A stretch of DNA of 64,000 nt, taken from contig JASSKH010000025.1 of assembly GCA_031763025.1 (NCBI GenBank), positions 7,301,274 through 7,365,273 of the forward strand, in the 5' to 3' direction. The stretch's first letter is position 1, and the number at the start of each line of letters is the position of its first letter. Below the pieces are notes generated by a model. That model was not told where the DNA came from and made no database searches. It worked only from the letters and a program-made list of their open reading frames with translations. The position numbers and the translations under genes were made by a program. Source of the DNA: Macrocystis pyrifera. Taxonomy: Eukaryota; Sar; Phaeophyceae; Laminariales; Laminariaceae. This document shows positions 21,350-33,184 of this stretch, in pieces.

Positions 21350-22480
21350 CTTTTGTTTTTTTACAGCGGTATTGTCCATTACGATGGCCATTTTCACCCT
21401 CGTTGGTTGCGGGGCGTTTTTTCGGCTGTAAAAAAAAAAACGAAACAAAAAAAAACAATTCCCAACATCCCAGATAAATTTGAGAGGTTCGACTGGTTGT
21501 GGTGTTTCTTCTCCTTTCGAAACAACTGCGGCGGGGTGTATAGCGCCTAGTAGCCCGATCGGCGTTCCTGCTGTTTTTGGCACTTTCGAGCCACAGCGAC
21601 AGCAACAGCAGCTGCAGCAGACAGCGCAAGCGAATGCGGCAGCTATCGCACCCCGGAACTCACGGCACCTTGCTCTTGCTACTCACGGCGTCGCCGCAGC
21701 AAGCGGGTAAGGCTGGTATTGTCTTGTGTGTGGTGTTCGAGCGAGCTCGGTCGTTCTGAAAATATGTTTGGATCTCATGAAATTATTGTGCTGTTGGCTG
21801 GAAATTAGGCCCGATTGTTTTTAGAGACCAACAGCACTCCGCTCACGACTGCGGTAGCTGCCGGGCCCACTAGTACCGAACAGCAGCAACGTCGTGCTTC
21901 TACTCCTCATGCCACCGCCGTATCAAGCGCGTAGGGCTTCTCTTGTCTTTTGTCTCGTGCCCTAGCCGTCTTGTGTCCTAGCCAGCTCGGTGGTTATGGA
22001 AAAGCCGCTTCGAGCTCAACGAATTTGCTGTGCTGTGGCCGCGCTTTTGATACCTGGTAGGTCACTTCACCCCACTGACGATTACAGGAGCTACCGGGCT
22101 CGCCACTGCTCAGGAACAGCAGTGTCGTGCGTCTACTACTCATGTCGCCGCCGTACCAAGCGGGTAGGGGTTGTCTTTTGTCTGTTTTTGTAGTGGCGTA
22201 GAGGCTGCTTGGTGCTTTCAAAACCAGTTCGATATATATATACGTTTCGGTCCGTACTCGTGTCTTTCTTCCACAGCTTGTTTTTTTTCTGGGGGCTTGC
22301 GACGGCGGCGGTTTCAATCCGAGCGGCGGGGTGTACGTATCTACAGCAGTAGCAGACTTTTTTCTTTCGGTGTTTGGGTGAAAGATAGGGGGAACCCTAT
22401 ACTAATACTGAGATGATACTCCTGCCGTTTTGGTTGCCGCTTTACTGCTGTCTTTACGGCTGTAACTACAGCAGTACGTA
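21350..22480. other. No gene seen
   Basis: CAG/GCA-rich stretches at 21597-21640. A duplicated theme of about 230 bp (CTGCCGGGCCCAC / CTACCGGGCTCGCC followed by CAGCAG and GCCGCCGTA) recurs at about 21840-21935 and 22080-22165. Confidence 0.4.
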
Positions 22481-22487
22481 TTGCTAC

Positions 22488-22596
22488 TATTACGGGAGAC
22501 CATAGTAAATAGGAACAAATATTGTTAGTAAAAACAGTGAAATATATAGGTTTTTATGCACACCATAGGTCCTATTAACTGTGGCCCCCCGTAATA
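22488..22596. mobile_element. TA-MITE copy 5
   Basis: Both ends present, slightly diverged (CGGGAGACC and GTGGCCCCCC). Confidence 0.8.
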
Positions 22597-22599
22597 CTG

Positions 22600-24053
22600 T
22601 TGGTTGCCGCATTTTTGCTGAGCACCGGCTCGTACAACGTTGGATGCAAAAATATATACGGCGTATACAAGCTCTGCGTGCACTGCGGCCCTACTGCAAG
22701 TCTCTCTCTATCGTACAACGGTACTACAGCAGTAGGTACCAGGTACCTGGTACGTGCCTCTATAAAGTACGGACATGAGGTACCGTATTGTAAACTGCCA
22801 ATTGCGTCGCAACAAGCGCAACCTCACGAATCACTACTGCAGTTGCTGCTGTTTCCCTCTCAGCACAGCAAGGTCCCACTCCACCACGGCAGTTCTTCCA
22901 CGGCCTACTGCAGCGCATAATAGCACACAGCTCACCTCGTCCCATCCATCTAGTGAGGCGATCGCGGCCTCCCTCTCCTCCCTATCAGCAAACGAGTCCT
23001 TGCTTCCCCCGTCCGAAGCCCTCTCTTCTGGTCTACGAGAGCAACATCAGTCATCGTGATGGAGGGCACAGCAGTACTTCCCATTGCCACTAAAGCTCGC
23101 ACGCTCCATGCACAGCTAGCCGTCGATGCTCGCGCGGCGAGTCTCCTGCTCGTTTGAGCTACGGCTGCTACAATCATGGTTTCGTAATGAACTCTTGCGG
23201 CGCGGGTCGGTGTCTCTGCACGGGCGTGCTGCGTGCTGTAGGGTCAGCTAGCTGGGTGCATGTTCGATTTGGGTGTTCCATCCCTAAATACATATTTTAC
23301 GACAAAGGGGGTACGTACACCAGTAGCACCTGTACAGAAAACAGTTTTGTTCATACAGCCGCTCTGGCCTTCAGTGACTGGGAAAGCTTCGCGCTGGCGT
23401 CCTGATAATTTCTGGTGAGTTGAATCGATGGTGGATCGCATGTGGGGTACGGCTGTAGTTGACCGTGTCAAAGCTGTACAGCAACATAGCATAGCGTCGA
23501 GGATGGTGCCTTTCTGCTGTCGCGGTGTCGAGATGTAGCAGGCAAGTAGCGAGTAGCTTGATTTCAAAATTCCATCTCACAGTCCCGTATACCAGCCAAT
23601 CAGAGACCGGCAAAGACACCAGAAACACGTTTTGCCCAATCATATTGATTGGAACTGACCGTCCGCGGATTGACTGTCAGTCTCTGTCGCATCCGTCTGC
23701 GTCTGTCTTGCTTGCTCCCTGATCTCGTATACCGTGTCTCTGTGTACCACTTGTCCACCTCTCCCACAGTGTATCGGCCCCCTCTCCATCAGTCTGCCCC
23801 GAGTCGATGTCACTGGCATCGTACGAGTAGACTCTTTTTTTCGTTCACCAACCGCACGAGCACTCGACGCACAGACACCGACCGAGGAAGAGGAGGCGGC
23901 GGCGGGGGGGGGGGGCGCATGAGGACGAGGAGGAAGCGGAGGAGGAGGAAAAGACGGCGGTTTCAACCGCGACGGGCTTGCGGGAGAGAGTGCCACAACA
24001 AAAACGTGCAGCGAGCAGACAGCGGGAGCAGAAGAAGCACAACGACGACGACC

Positions 24054-24089
<36 letters not shown>

Positions 24090-24240
24090 TCAACAACAAA
24101 GAGCAGCGCATCACAATCGTCAGCAATATGGGACGGAGGGGGGGGGCGGCGGCGGGGGGGGGGGGGGGGGGTACAGATATATACCGCAGTTGGCGAATGC
24201 AGAAATAAAATGGCACATCGTGTGGCGAAGTACCGGTTCG
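22600..24240. other. Low-complexity region, no supported exon
   Basis: At 22950-23157 several frames on both strands are open and one (+) reads TAVLPIATKARTLHAQLAVD before a stop, but no splice pair or family supports it. (CAA)n lies at 24054-24092, poly-G at 23905-23915 and 24150-24171. Confidence 0.4.
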
Positions 24241-24242
24241 CC

Positions 24243-24445
24243 TAAGGGTCATTCTCATGGGAGAGCTTTTTTTCCCATATTTTCCATGTTTTTTTCGTGC
24301 ATTTTTTTTTTATTTCCAGATTTTCCTGATTTTTTTTCCAAACATGTGAAATTTGGCATTTAACAAGCCTGCTTTTGTTGCTTCTGGAGAATTTCACGAA
24401 GAGTGAGTGACAGAACGCCTCCGTATCTTGGTACAAATGTATGTG
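24243..24445. mobile_element. Foldback MITE family C, copy 3 (one end)
   Basis: Inverted relative to copy 1: GTCATTCTCATGGGAGAGC at one end, then CCGTATCTTGGTACAA. The far end is missing. Confidence 0.5.
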
Positions 24446-24732
24446 GAGCCTGTGTTACTGATAACTGGTACCACAGGTACAACAGCAGTTACTGTAGTGT
24501 TTATTGTTTGGGTGTGACCTGTTATTTCTCTGGTGGGGGCCGCGATAGTGGCAGTACTGACACTTGACCTCGCTATCGACGTTAATAGGAAGGCGGTTGC
24601 ATACACCGTCTGTAGCGTGGCAAGGTTCTCGGTTCGTCTACTTGTATGTAGCAGAGACGGAAACTATTCTCTACTTTCTATTTTCTGCCTTGAATGAGTA
24701 CGATCGATTTGGTTTTCGGCTTTAAAAAATAC

Positions 24733-25632
24733 CAGGGCTTTTCGCGGGTCAGGTCAAACCTCACGGGTCGGGTCGGGTCGGGTCGGGTCAGATTCTTTAG
24801 GCGTGTTGACTTGACCCGACCCGCGAGATTTTGAAAGCCTCTTGACCCGACCCGACCCTACCCGACCCGCGAGATTTTAAACGTTGTTGACCCGACCTGA
24901 CCCGACCCGTGGGATTTGAAAAATCTCCTGATCCAACCCGACCCGACCCGCGAGATTCAAAAACCTCCTGACCCGACCCGACCCGACCCGCCACCTTCGG
25001 ATTGACCCGTCAGACACGGGTGTCATGCGGGCCGGATCACCTTGACCCGCGAGACCTTTTATCTTGACCCGGAGGTTCGACCTGCGGATCCGGCCTGTGG
25101 GTCGACACTTCGAAGACAATTTATTTATTTTTTTGTGCCCAGCAGCGATATGTAGCCTGGCTGTAGTGAGTATGGATGGATGCGGGCATGCGTATATGGA
25201 TTTGGCGGTGTTATAATGTTTTAATAAGATGCCAAAGGAGTATCATTGGGTATTTGTACGAGAGAAGCCTTTGAGTAAGAGAGCGGGAAGTGTTTTAAGT
25301 GTCGGGTCCGCGAGCCGGATGCGCGGGTCCGACCCGCGGGTCAGCAGAAAACGACTCGCGGGTCACGCTGGCCCGACCCGCGAGTGACCCGTTTGTCGCG
25401 GGTCATGACCTGACCCGACCCGTGAGATTTCCATCACCTCTTGACCGACCCGTGATATTTGAAAAGTTCTTGACCCGACCCGACGCGACCCGTGAAATTT
25501 GAAAAACTCTCGACCCGACCTGACCCGACCCGCGAGATTCGAAAACCTCTTGACCCGACCCGACCCGACCCGTGACATTTTGAACACCCCGTGACCCGAC
25601 CCGCGGGTCGGGTCATGACCCGCGAAAAGCGC
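24733..25632. mobile_element. Large GGGTC-array element with possible 8-bp target duplication
   Basis: Starts AGGGCTTTTCGCGGGTCA and ends TGACCCGCGAAAAGCGCC, good inverted ends. It is flanked by AAAATACC and CAAATACC (7 of 8 bases equal). The interior has blocks of (GACCC)n separated by a 20-bp spacer of GCGAGATTTTGAAAACCTCC type. An 8-bp duplication and such ends fit hAT. There could be two adjacent elements, since 25115-25295 lacks the array. Confidence 0.55.
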
Positions 25633-25639
25633 CGACAAA

Positions 25640-26505
25640 TACCGTGTTTGGTCGTATGCTATTTATTTCATCGTATTTTATTCTCTGTCCTCATTCCCGG
25701 TGTTCCACACTGTCTCTTTTTCGTGTTGCTTCATCCGTGCCGCAGTCATCTGCTCGTTTTGAGCACGTGTAATGCGTCTTTTTCTTGGACTCTGCTGGCC
25801 TCCTTGCGTCATTCACTCGCGGTATGTCTCATTTTCAAGATTATTTGTTACGTCTATTAACCTTTGGACTATTTACGACTATTTCGGCTTTCGTCGTCGT
25901 AAGCACCCGTGATCGCATAATAAATAGTATCTCTAGGATAGAGTATGAGGGCGGACACTGGGGGTACTGATTTCGTTGGGTAGAAAGAACGGTCAATTCT
26001 TTGTGACGACAACTCACACATCAATAAGATTCTAGTAATTAGTCCACGCTTTCGTTTGATTGAAAATATGTTTTTCAATTACAGCAGCCTGTCGGACGGA
26101 CGGTCGGACGGGACGACGACGGGACACACGTGTTCGGACTTTCCCGCACTACCGTGTAGAGGAAGGACCCCACTCAGTACACCGGGGAGGAATTAAAAAG
26201 CGCGTGTGCAGCGCCTACGATCGTGAGCGGGGGCTGACACTGAAACAGAAACACACCCAGAGGTGTGCATACCTGGTATAATATGTCTGTGACGCCTACT
26301 GACTGCAATGTTCGTATACTCTGTGCAACCTACTGTACAAGCAGATAGAATACCAAGGTTGCAAATAAGAGTTTAGGGGAAAGTCTCGATCTCACAGATG
26401 ACGTGTTTTTTTGTGTAGATATCAATTGTTATTGCCCTCGAGAAGAAATTCATTCGAGCGCTGTTCTCAGTTTGCTTGTCTTTTGTTGTGAAGTCGCAGT
26501 TGGGT
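25640..26505. other. No gene seen
   Basis: No repeat or exon recognised. Confidence 0.4.
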
Positions 26506-26830
26506 TGGTCACAAAGTAACCGAACATGTCTGTACGACACAGAGGATTTTTATTAAATAAAAAAAGAGAAAATGCACATCAGCTGTGAGTTCAACCGATC
26601 CGTCGATACTGAACTTTTCAACCTGCTTGATGACCGTTCGCGCGTTTTCCATGAAATATCTTCCCTGCGATTGACAACTGGCAAACGGTCAGAGAGATGA
26701 AGTTCTACATCGCTCTTGGCGAGCTCGTATGCGCTTGTGTATTTGTGGTGTTGGCATAGCAGTATGGTATCTATACTCTCTCCTGCTCGCATACAGCAGT
26801 GTGGTATCTATACTCGCTCCTCCTACTGTG
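26506..26830. repeat. Diverged duplication, left copy
   Basis: Matches 27225-27600 over TGGTCACAAAGT, CGAACATGTCTG, CACATCAGCTGTG, GTCGATACTGAACTTT, CCATGAAATAT and CAGTATGGTATCTATAC. The spacing is about 720 bp. Confidence 0.7.
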
Positions 26831-27224
26831 TCGCCCTCAAGGCATGCTCTTATGCACTTGACGCTCTGCCGTCGCTCGTCGCGCGCTCGCATGCTCTTGT
26901 GTACCTGTGGTGTTACGACGGCCATACAGCTGACGTACTTATGGTGTTGGTACAGCGGTAAGAACGGGCACGAAGGATGTTCGACGGCACTTGCATGCAC
27001 CTGCCTGCCGTCGGTTGTGTGCCGGCTGTACAATGAAGAGAATGTCGGTTGTGCGGAGAAACACGCACGACGATTCATAAAAAGTAAACGACAGATTGAC
27101 AAGAGATATCGGTACCGCGAGAGTCCACCGGACAACCCCAACAAGCAGTTCCGCAACAACAGCAGCATTCCCTACGTATTTTCTGTAGCCGGGTTTCTTG
27201 ATATTGCGTTTGTAAGCACGACGG

Positions 27225-27600
27225 TCACAAAGTACATCGAACATGTCTGCACGATACGGAGGATTTTTTTTAATTAAAAACGACAAAATTCACATCAGCT
27301 GTGTGAGTTGAACCGATCGGTCGATACTGAACTTTGCAAGATGCGTGACAACGGTTCGCGCGGTCTCCATGAAATATTGTACCCGCGATCGACAACTGGC
27401 CTGCGGTCAGAGAGCTGACGCTCTGCCATCGCTTGTCGCGAGCTCCCATGCTCTCGTGTACTTGCGGTGTTGGTACAGCAGTATGATGGTATCTATACAC
27501 TCGCTCCAGCTCTGTCGCCCTGAAAGCATGCCCCTGTGCACGTACTTGTGGTGTTGGTTGGTAGAGCAGTATGATGGTATCCATACTCGTTCAGTCCTCG
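27225..27600. repeat. Diverged duplication, right copy
   Basis: Partner of the segment at 26506-26830. It is followed by a GGTATGGTA-rich simple stretch at 27610-27870. Confidence 0.7.
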
Positions 27601-27869
27601 TATGGTTGAGCCCCTCGGGTGGTGTTGGTACAGTATGGGTATGGTATGGTGCGGATAGTACGTGGTACGGTACGATGTGGATGGTGTGCGGTGTGGCACG
27701 GTATGTGATATGGTATGTCGGCACGGTATGATGGTACCGTTTTGATATGCTATATGGAAAATTCACGGTATGTGATATGGTATGTTGGTGGTATGGTACG
27801 ATGGTAGGGCGTGGTGGGTGTATCATATGGCTAAGTATTGCCTGGTGGTATGGTATGTTTTCAGCATAT

Positions 27870-28575
27870 AAGGTCCGTAAGAGTCGAGTACGTCGATGAA
27901 TACCATATGTAACGACCGTATATATCAATCATTGGAACGTACTATTAATAATCTAAATTCGAAAATATAAGGCATGCCGACGGACAGACAGACAGACAGA
28001 GAGGCAGACACATTTGCAACTACCGAAATAGAGACTCAGTTTTACAAATTCAGAATACTAGGTAGGATCCGGTGTACACGCAAGGTTTGTTGTGTCTTGC
28101 ACTGCCGGCATAAGGAGCTTTTTCCGAGGCGGGCTTTTATACCGTAAACTGGCGCGAACCACCCCCGGCATACCGTTTTCTTCTTCCGTCCAATCGCGAA
28201 TATGTCATATTTGGACTTTCCCCAGTATCCCACAGTGAAGACTGGGGAACACGCTATACAGTGAGAACGAAGATGTTTACCGTAGAGGGATGATTGCTGT
28301 CAGGAATGCGCTGACACGTGCCTTGCCTCTTCCACCCCACCCACCCCTTCCCTTGACTTGACGCCAAGCAAAGTCGAAAAATAAAGAAAAGTGATGATAA
28401 ACACGTAAATATTATTTCGTTGATATTAAAACTGTTACATATGACAGCTACGTTGTACCGACCACGTGCTTTACTGGCTGTCTGATTGGGTACCCGCGTA
28501 CCCTTCATTATCAAACCCTCGCCCATGAACGAACGCGTAGGGAATACGAAAGGACCCCGGCGGCAAAGAGCCAGA
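27870..28575. other. No gene seen
   Basis: (GACA)n at 27982-28005. No exon supported. Confidence 0.4.
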
Positions 28576-28579
28576 CCTC

Positions 28580-29640
28580 AACAACAGGTTACGTGAGCCC
28601 AAGACAGGGCGACAGTCTCTCTCGAGACCGGAATCAGGATTACAGCTTTTGCTCTGGAACCAAGAAAGGATACACAAGTCTCTCTGTGAAACCCAGACAG
28701 GATGACAGACACTCTTGAGACCCAGTCAGGACAACAGCAGTCTCTCTTGACACCTAGGCAGGACTGGCTGACAGCAGGCTGTCTGAAACAAACACAGCAT
28801 GACAGCAGTCTCTCTGAAATCAAGACAGGGTGGCAACAATCTATTTCGAATGCAAGATAGGGTAGAGAGCGGTCTCTCCGCAACCAAGGAATGACAACAG
28901 TCTCTCTTGAGACCCCAAAATCATAACAACAACAGCCTCTCCGAAACCCAAGACAGGATGACAACGGTATGACAACGGTCTCTTGAGACCAAATCAGGAC
29001 AACAGCAGTCTCTCCGAAACCAAAACAGGGTGACAGCGGTGTCTCGGAAACCAAGAAAGGACCGCAGCAGCCTCCCGAATGAAGTCAAGATGGGACGGCA
29101 GTCTCTCTTGCTACCGAATCAGGATGACTGCCGCTATCTCTCTGAAACCAAAGAAACGATGACGGCATTCTTACTTGAGACTTAAATCAGGATAAACAGG
29201 ATAATAGCAGCCTCTCCGAAACATCAGGAGAACAGCAGCAGTCTCTCCCAAACCAAGCCAGGTTGACAACAGGCTCTCTGCAACCAACACTGGATTTGAC
29301 AACAGTCTCTCTGCAACCAACACTGGATGACAACAGTCCCTTTGAGAAAAAAACACACAGAATGGCGGCCTCCGTCGAGACCGAATCGGGAAAACAGCGG
29401 TCTCTCTTCGAACCCCACGCCATCACCACACTTTATCTTAAGACCCACATCAGAAGAATGCCAGCAGTTTCTCTGGAATACAAGACAGGATGGCACGCGC
29501 GTCTCTGCAACCAACACAGGACGGCAGGCGCTCTTGCGGTCGAATCAAGATCACAGTACATAGTTCCTCCAAAAGAAAAACATGAAAAGACAGACAGACC
29601 CTCTTGAAACCAAAAGACAGGGTGACACTCTCTGAGAGAC
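28580..29640. repeat. Minisatellite with a unit of about 30-36 bp, about 1.06 kb
   Basis: Repeated theme GACAGCAGTCTCTCTGAAAC then CAAGACAGGAT, alternating with TTGAGACC variants, some 30 copies, quite diverged. Confidence 0.8.
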
Positions 29641-30341
29641 CAAAACTGGACGACGGCACTTCACTCGTTATGTCCTTACGGGGACAGCTTTTGTTCTCGC
29701 TGTCGCGATAAAAATAAATACCCCCCCCTCCCCCCCGTCCCCCGCCCCGTCGCGAAGCTACTGCGACGGCTACCAAAGCTGCCGTCCGCGAGCGAGCGAG
29801 CGAGCGCGGCGGCGAAAAAACTCTTACAAGAAAATTGTTATATTTTCCTTTTATTACCGAACAAACGAAAAAAACGGAGAAAAACAAAAAACAAAAAACC
29901 CACTTCGTGCAAGCAACGCCGCCATGGAATGCCGAACTCAGCCGAGCTTTGGAACAGCAGCACCAACAGCAGCACCCACAGCGGTTGCGTATATAGCATG
30001 AGGGGCAGCAGCAGCAGCAGCAGCAGCAGCACAACGCCGCCACCGCGCACCCAAGCAAAAACAGACACAGAAAAAAAAACGCGCAATCGGCTAAAACTGT
30101 CGACGGAAACAATCGCCATACGCGCACGGGTGGGCTGTGGGGGCGGCATCCCCGCCCCGTACAAAAAAAACACCCTACCTCTATACTCACGCGAAGACAC
30201 GCGCACAAAGGAGCACAACCCCTTTTTTTTCCACTTCACGTCAGCTGCGGACACACCCCACCTCTTCGCAGTGCCCCCCCCCCCCCCCCCCCCCCCCCCT
30301 CCCCCCCCCCCCCTCCCTCACACGCGATTCTTAGCAGAGAA

Positions 30342-30508
30342 CGCAGCTCACTCTTGACGCGACTCGCCCGACACCTCACGTTTCGTTTCACATTAGGTGC
30401 AAGCAACGTCTACCTGGTCGGTGACGACCCGACGCGCCCCGTCCCGGCATTGTGGGGATGGGAGGGTCTGTACGACTACGGCCATGCAAGGCATGAGTAC
30501 CCCCCCCT
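30342..30508 (+). mobile_element. SINE 3' part
   Basis: Runs from GCAGCTCACTC through GACGCGCCCCGTCCCGG to GCATGAGTAC and a short C tail. It lies some 30 bp after a long C run. Confidence 0.7.
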
Positions 30509-30637
30509 CCAAGCAATGTCTGCCTGGTCGGTGACAACCTGACGTGCTCCGTCCCCGCATCGTAGGGGTGTGCGAGGGTCCATGATCATACGACTACGGC
30601 CATGCATGATTCCGAGTAACCCCCCCCCCCCCCCACA
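30509..30637 (+). mobile_element. SINE 3' fragment, truncated at the previous C tail
   Basis: Starts CAAGCAATGTCTGCCTGG directly after the C tail of the preceding copy. Its own end is GATTCCGAGTAA then C. Confidence 0.7.
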
Positions 30638-31470
30638 CCCCCACACCCCCGGCCCTTCTCCCTCCCTCTCCTTTTCCTCGCGGCGTAGTCGACACCCTTC
30701 ACACATCACCGAAATAAACACACTGCAGATTCATCAAGAGAGTACATAGCCGTCGCTAAAAACTCGCAGCAGCAGGATGCTATTTGTTACAGTCGTCCAC
30801 TTGTGTGCGTTGGTTGACGGCGTCCGGCGGACGCCTCGGAAGGCAACTCAAAAGGGGCGCCTTATTATTTGAGCGCCGTCAAACCTGAAAAACATCGCTT
30901 TCGTTCCTGGTAATAGTACCCTCGGCTCCCCCTTCCCCCTCGGCGCCCCGCCCCGCCCCTTCGCAATGCCCTCCCCCCCCCCCCCCCCTCCCCCCCCCCC
31001 CCCCCCCCCCCTCTCCCGTTTCTTCCCTCACGACGATAAAAAGGCATTGCCGATCGATGTGGGGCTGCCCCACCTTGTTCGGCCGCGAGGAAACGCGGAG
31101 ACGACGCCACGACGTCAATACATGCACCCCCCCCCCCCCCCCCCCCCCATTCGACATACATCTTAACACACCACAGAAATAATAAACAAACCGCTTGCTG
31201 TTGTACATAAAATTACCCTTGGCTTCATTCTCCCTCCCCCCTCCCCGTCCGCGCGGTTAATTTCGCACCGCTGATGTACAGCAACATCATCACACGCCGC
31301 TGCGAAAACAGTACCATCAACAATATCTCCTTTCCTCACGTCGAACACCTGCTAATACCCTCGACCCCCGCTGCCTCACGCCCTTCCACGCTTTCGCCAC
31401 CAATATCGCAGTATTTTTCGCTGGCGGGCTTTAAAACGCTCGACGGAGTCTATAAGCCGACACTCTGCTC

Positions 31471-31533
31471 CCCCCCCCCTCCCCCCCCCCCCCCCCCCCC
31501 TCCCCCCCCCCCCCCCCCTCCCCCCCCCCCCCC

Positions 31534-31590
<57 letters not shown>

Positions 31591-31611
31591 CCCCCCCCCC
31601 CCACCCCCCCC

Positions 31612-31659
<48 letters not shown>

Positions 31660-31913
31660 CCCCCCCCCCCGCCCCCCCCCCCCCCCCTCCCCCCCCCCGC
31701 CCCCCGCCCCCCCCCCCCCCCCCCACCCCCCACACTCCCCCCCAAGCGACTCTCTGCCGCCCCCACCCCCCCCCCCCCCCCCCCCTCCCCCCCCCGCCCC
31801 CCCCCCCCCCCCCCCTCCCCCCCCCCCCCCCCCCCCCCCCCCAGCCCCCCCCCCACCCCCCTCCCCCCCCCCCCCCCCCCCACCCCCCCCCCCCCACCCA
31901 AACCCCCCCCCCG

Positions 31914-31948
<35 letters not shown>

Positions 31949-31998
31949 TGCCTCCCCCCCTCCCCCCCCCCCCCCCCACCCCGGCCCCCTCCCCCCCC
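31471..31998. repeat. Nearly pure poly-C block of about 525 bp
   Basis: Over 90% C on the plus strand, with scattered single T, A or G and one short interruption at 31741-31765 (AAGCGACTCTCTGCCG). Open frames over it (Pro or Gly homopolymers) are not genes. The interrupting motif resembles the flanking text at 31459-31470 and 32180-32192 (CCGACTCTCTGCC), hinting at local duplication. Confidence 0.9.
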
Positions 31999-31999
31999 C

Positions 32000-32595
32000 T
32001 TCGCATTTCGCGATTCTTAATCGGAAAATCGGGCACGAAACCGATCGTAGTTCGCAAACGAGGAAGAGCAGCATGAGTCGAAATATTTCCGGGTATCACG
32101 GCTCGTTCATGCATTAATCCGTTCATTGAGCTAGAGCATCCCAAAACCACACAGAACCACGCTTTACGCTCACGCTATATGCCGACTCTCTGCCTCCCCC
32201 CCCCCCCGACCGCCACCGCCTACTACTCAAACATGCCGCGGGGGTGGCACTTCGCTCACTAAAAGAGGGTACTTTCGGGTCTGTTACCGCGCAGAGAGCC
32301 GCCTGTATTGCGAAAGGTTGGTTGAGCTGAGCCGACCTCGCCCCTTCCTGCCACATCTACAATACATTACTATGAGATTTAGATTGTTTGTTCCTTCGAC
32401 TACGGTACGTAGCGTAGACCAACAACAACAAAAAAAAAAAAAAACTCCGCTGTCGAAACTGAGCGAATCGAAACCTCACGTGGGTGGGTGGGTGGGTGGG
32501 TGGGCGTGGGGGGGGAACCAACATCACAATGAACACATGGGAAAATGTCGTATGCATGTCCACCACGCGGTGAGCACCCGGCTCTGTTGTTAGGC
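32000..32595. other. No gene seen
   Basis: Contains a short C run (32194-32207), poly-A (32430-32443) and (GGGT)n (32481-32502). Confidence 0.5.
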
Positions 32596-32609
32596 ATCAA
32601 CGGAATCCA

Positions 32610-32940
32610 TAGTGGTAACCGAAAGAACCGAACCGAACGGAACCGAACCCGAACCGAATGAATCGAACGGATCGGACAGGAACCAAGCAGTAACCGACAG
32701 AAAACCGATCCGTGAAGGACGGGAAACAGGTCGAACCGAACGAGCCGAGAGGTAACCCATCGTTAACTGAGATGCACCCATCGGTGATCGAACGGTAACC
32801 AAACGAACCGGAGGGCAACCGATCGGGAATCGAACGAACGGGTTGGCAACCGAGCGGTAACCGAGCGGTATTTGAAGAACAACCGATCGATAGCAGAACG
32901 GCAACCGATTGGAAACCGAACGGTAGCCGATCGTCAACGG
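32610..32940. repeat. AACCGAACGG minisatellite
   Basis: Degenerate tandem words GAACCGAACGG and AACCGATCGG. It begins about 125 bp past the stop codon of the CAP gene (minus strand). Confidence 0.75.
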
Positions 32941-33064
32941 CAACCAGGCTGGCCGGAGCATTCTTACGCTTGAGGGAACAGATGAAAGGGAACGAAGGCA
33001 CACGTTGAAAAAAAAATCAGAAACGTTGCTGTAATCGTAACGAGGATCATAACGCTGATCCGAA

Positions 33065-33184
33065 TCAGGCCCACTTGCACCCGATGCTCTTCCTCGCTCC
33101 CGTAGGCTGCACGAAGATGCACTTGATCTGCCCCGGCGTGTATTGCAACTGCACTTCCAGGTTCGCCTGAAGGCATTTTTGGAC
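33065..33184 (-). CDS. CAP gene, terminal exon
   Basis: Acceptor gtccgtgtccag, 39 codons (VQKCLQANLEVQLQYTPGQI onward) then TGA. Confidence 0.78.
   Translation of the reverse strand, partial: VQKCLQANLEVQLQYTPGQIKCIFVQPTGARKSIGCKWA

Larger units (their letters stand above)
29700..31160. other. C-rich region with SINE fragments, no supported gene
   Basis: Poly-C runs at 30271-30313, 30971-31011 and 31127-31148; (AGC)n at 30007-30031; GAGCGAGC repeats at 29789-29807. Open frames are Pro/Gly shadows of these runs. Confidence 0.5.

Noticed and set aside
22945-23177. Overlapping open frames on both strands
   Set aside because: Three or more frames are open at once, so openness carries no information; no family match.
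28580-29640. CRISPR-like array
   Set aside because: Repeats are degenerate, with no constant spacer length and no cas genes; the DNA is eukaryotic. Same for the other minisatellites.
31274-32150. Long proline- or glycine-rich open frames on both strands
   Set aside because: They are translations of the poly-C block; composition is set by the DNA run and no splice or domain evidence exists.
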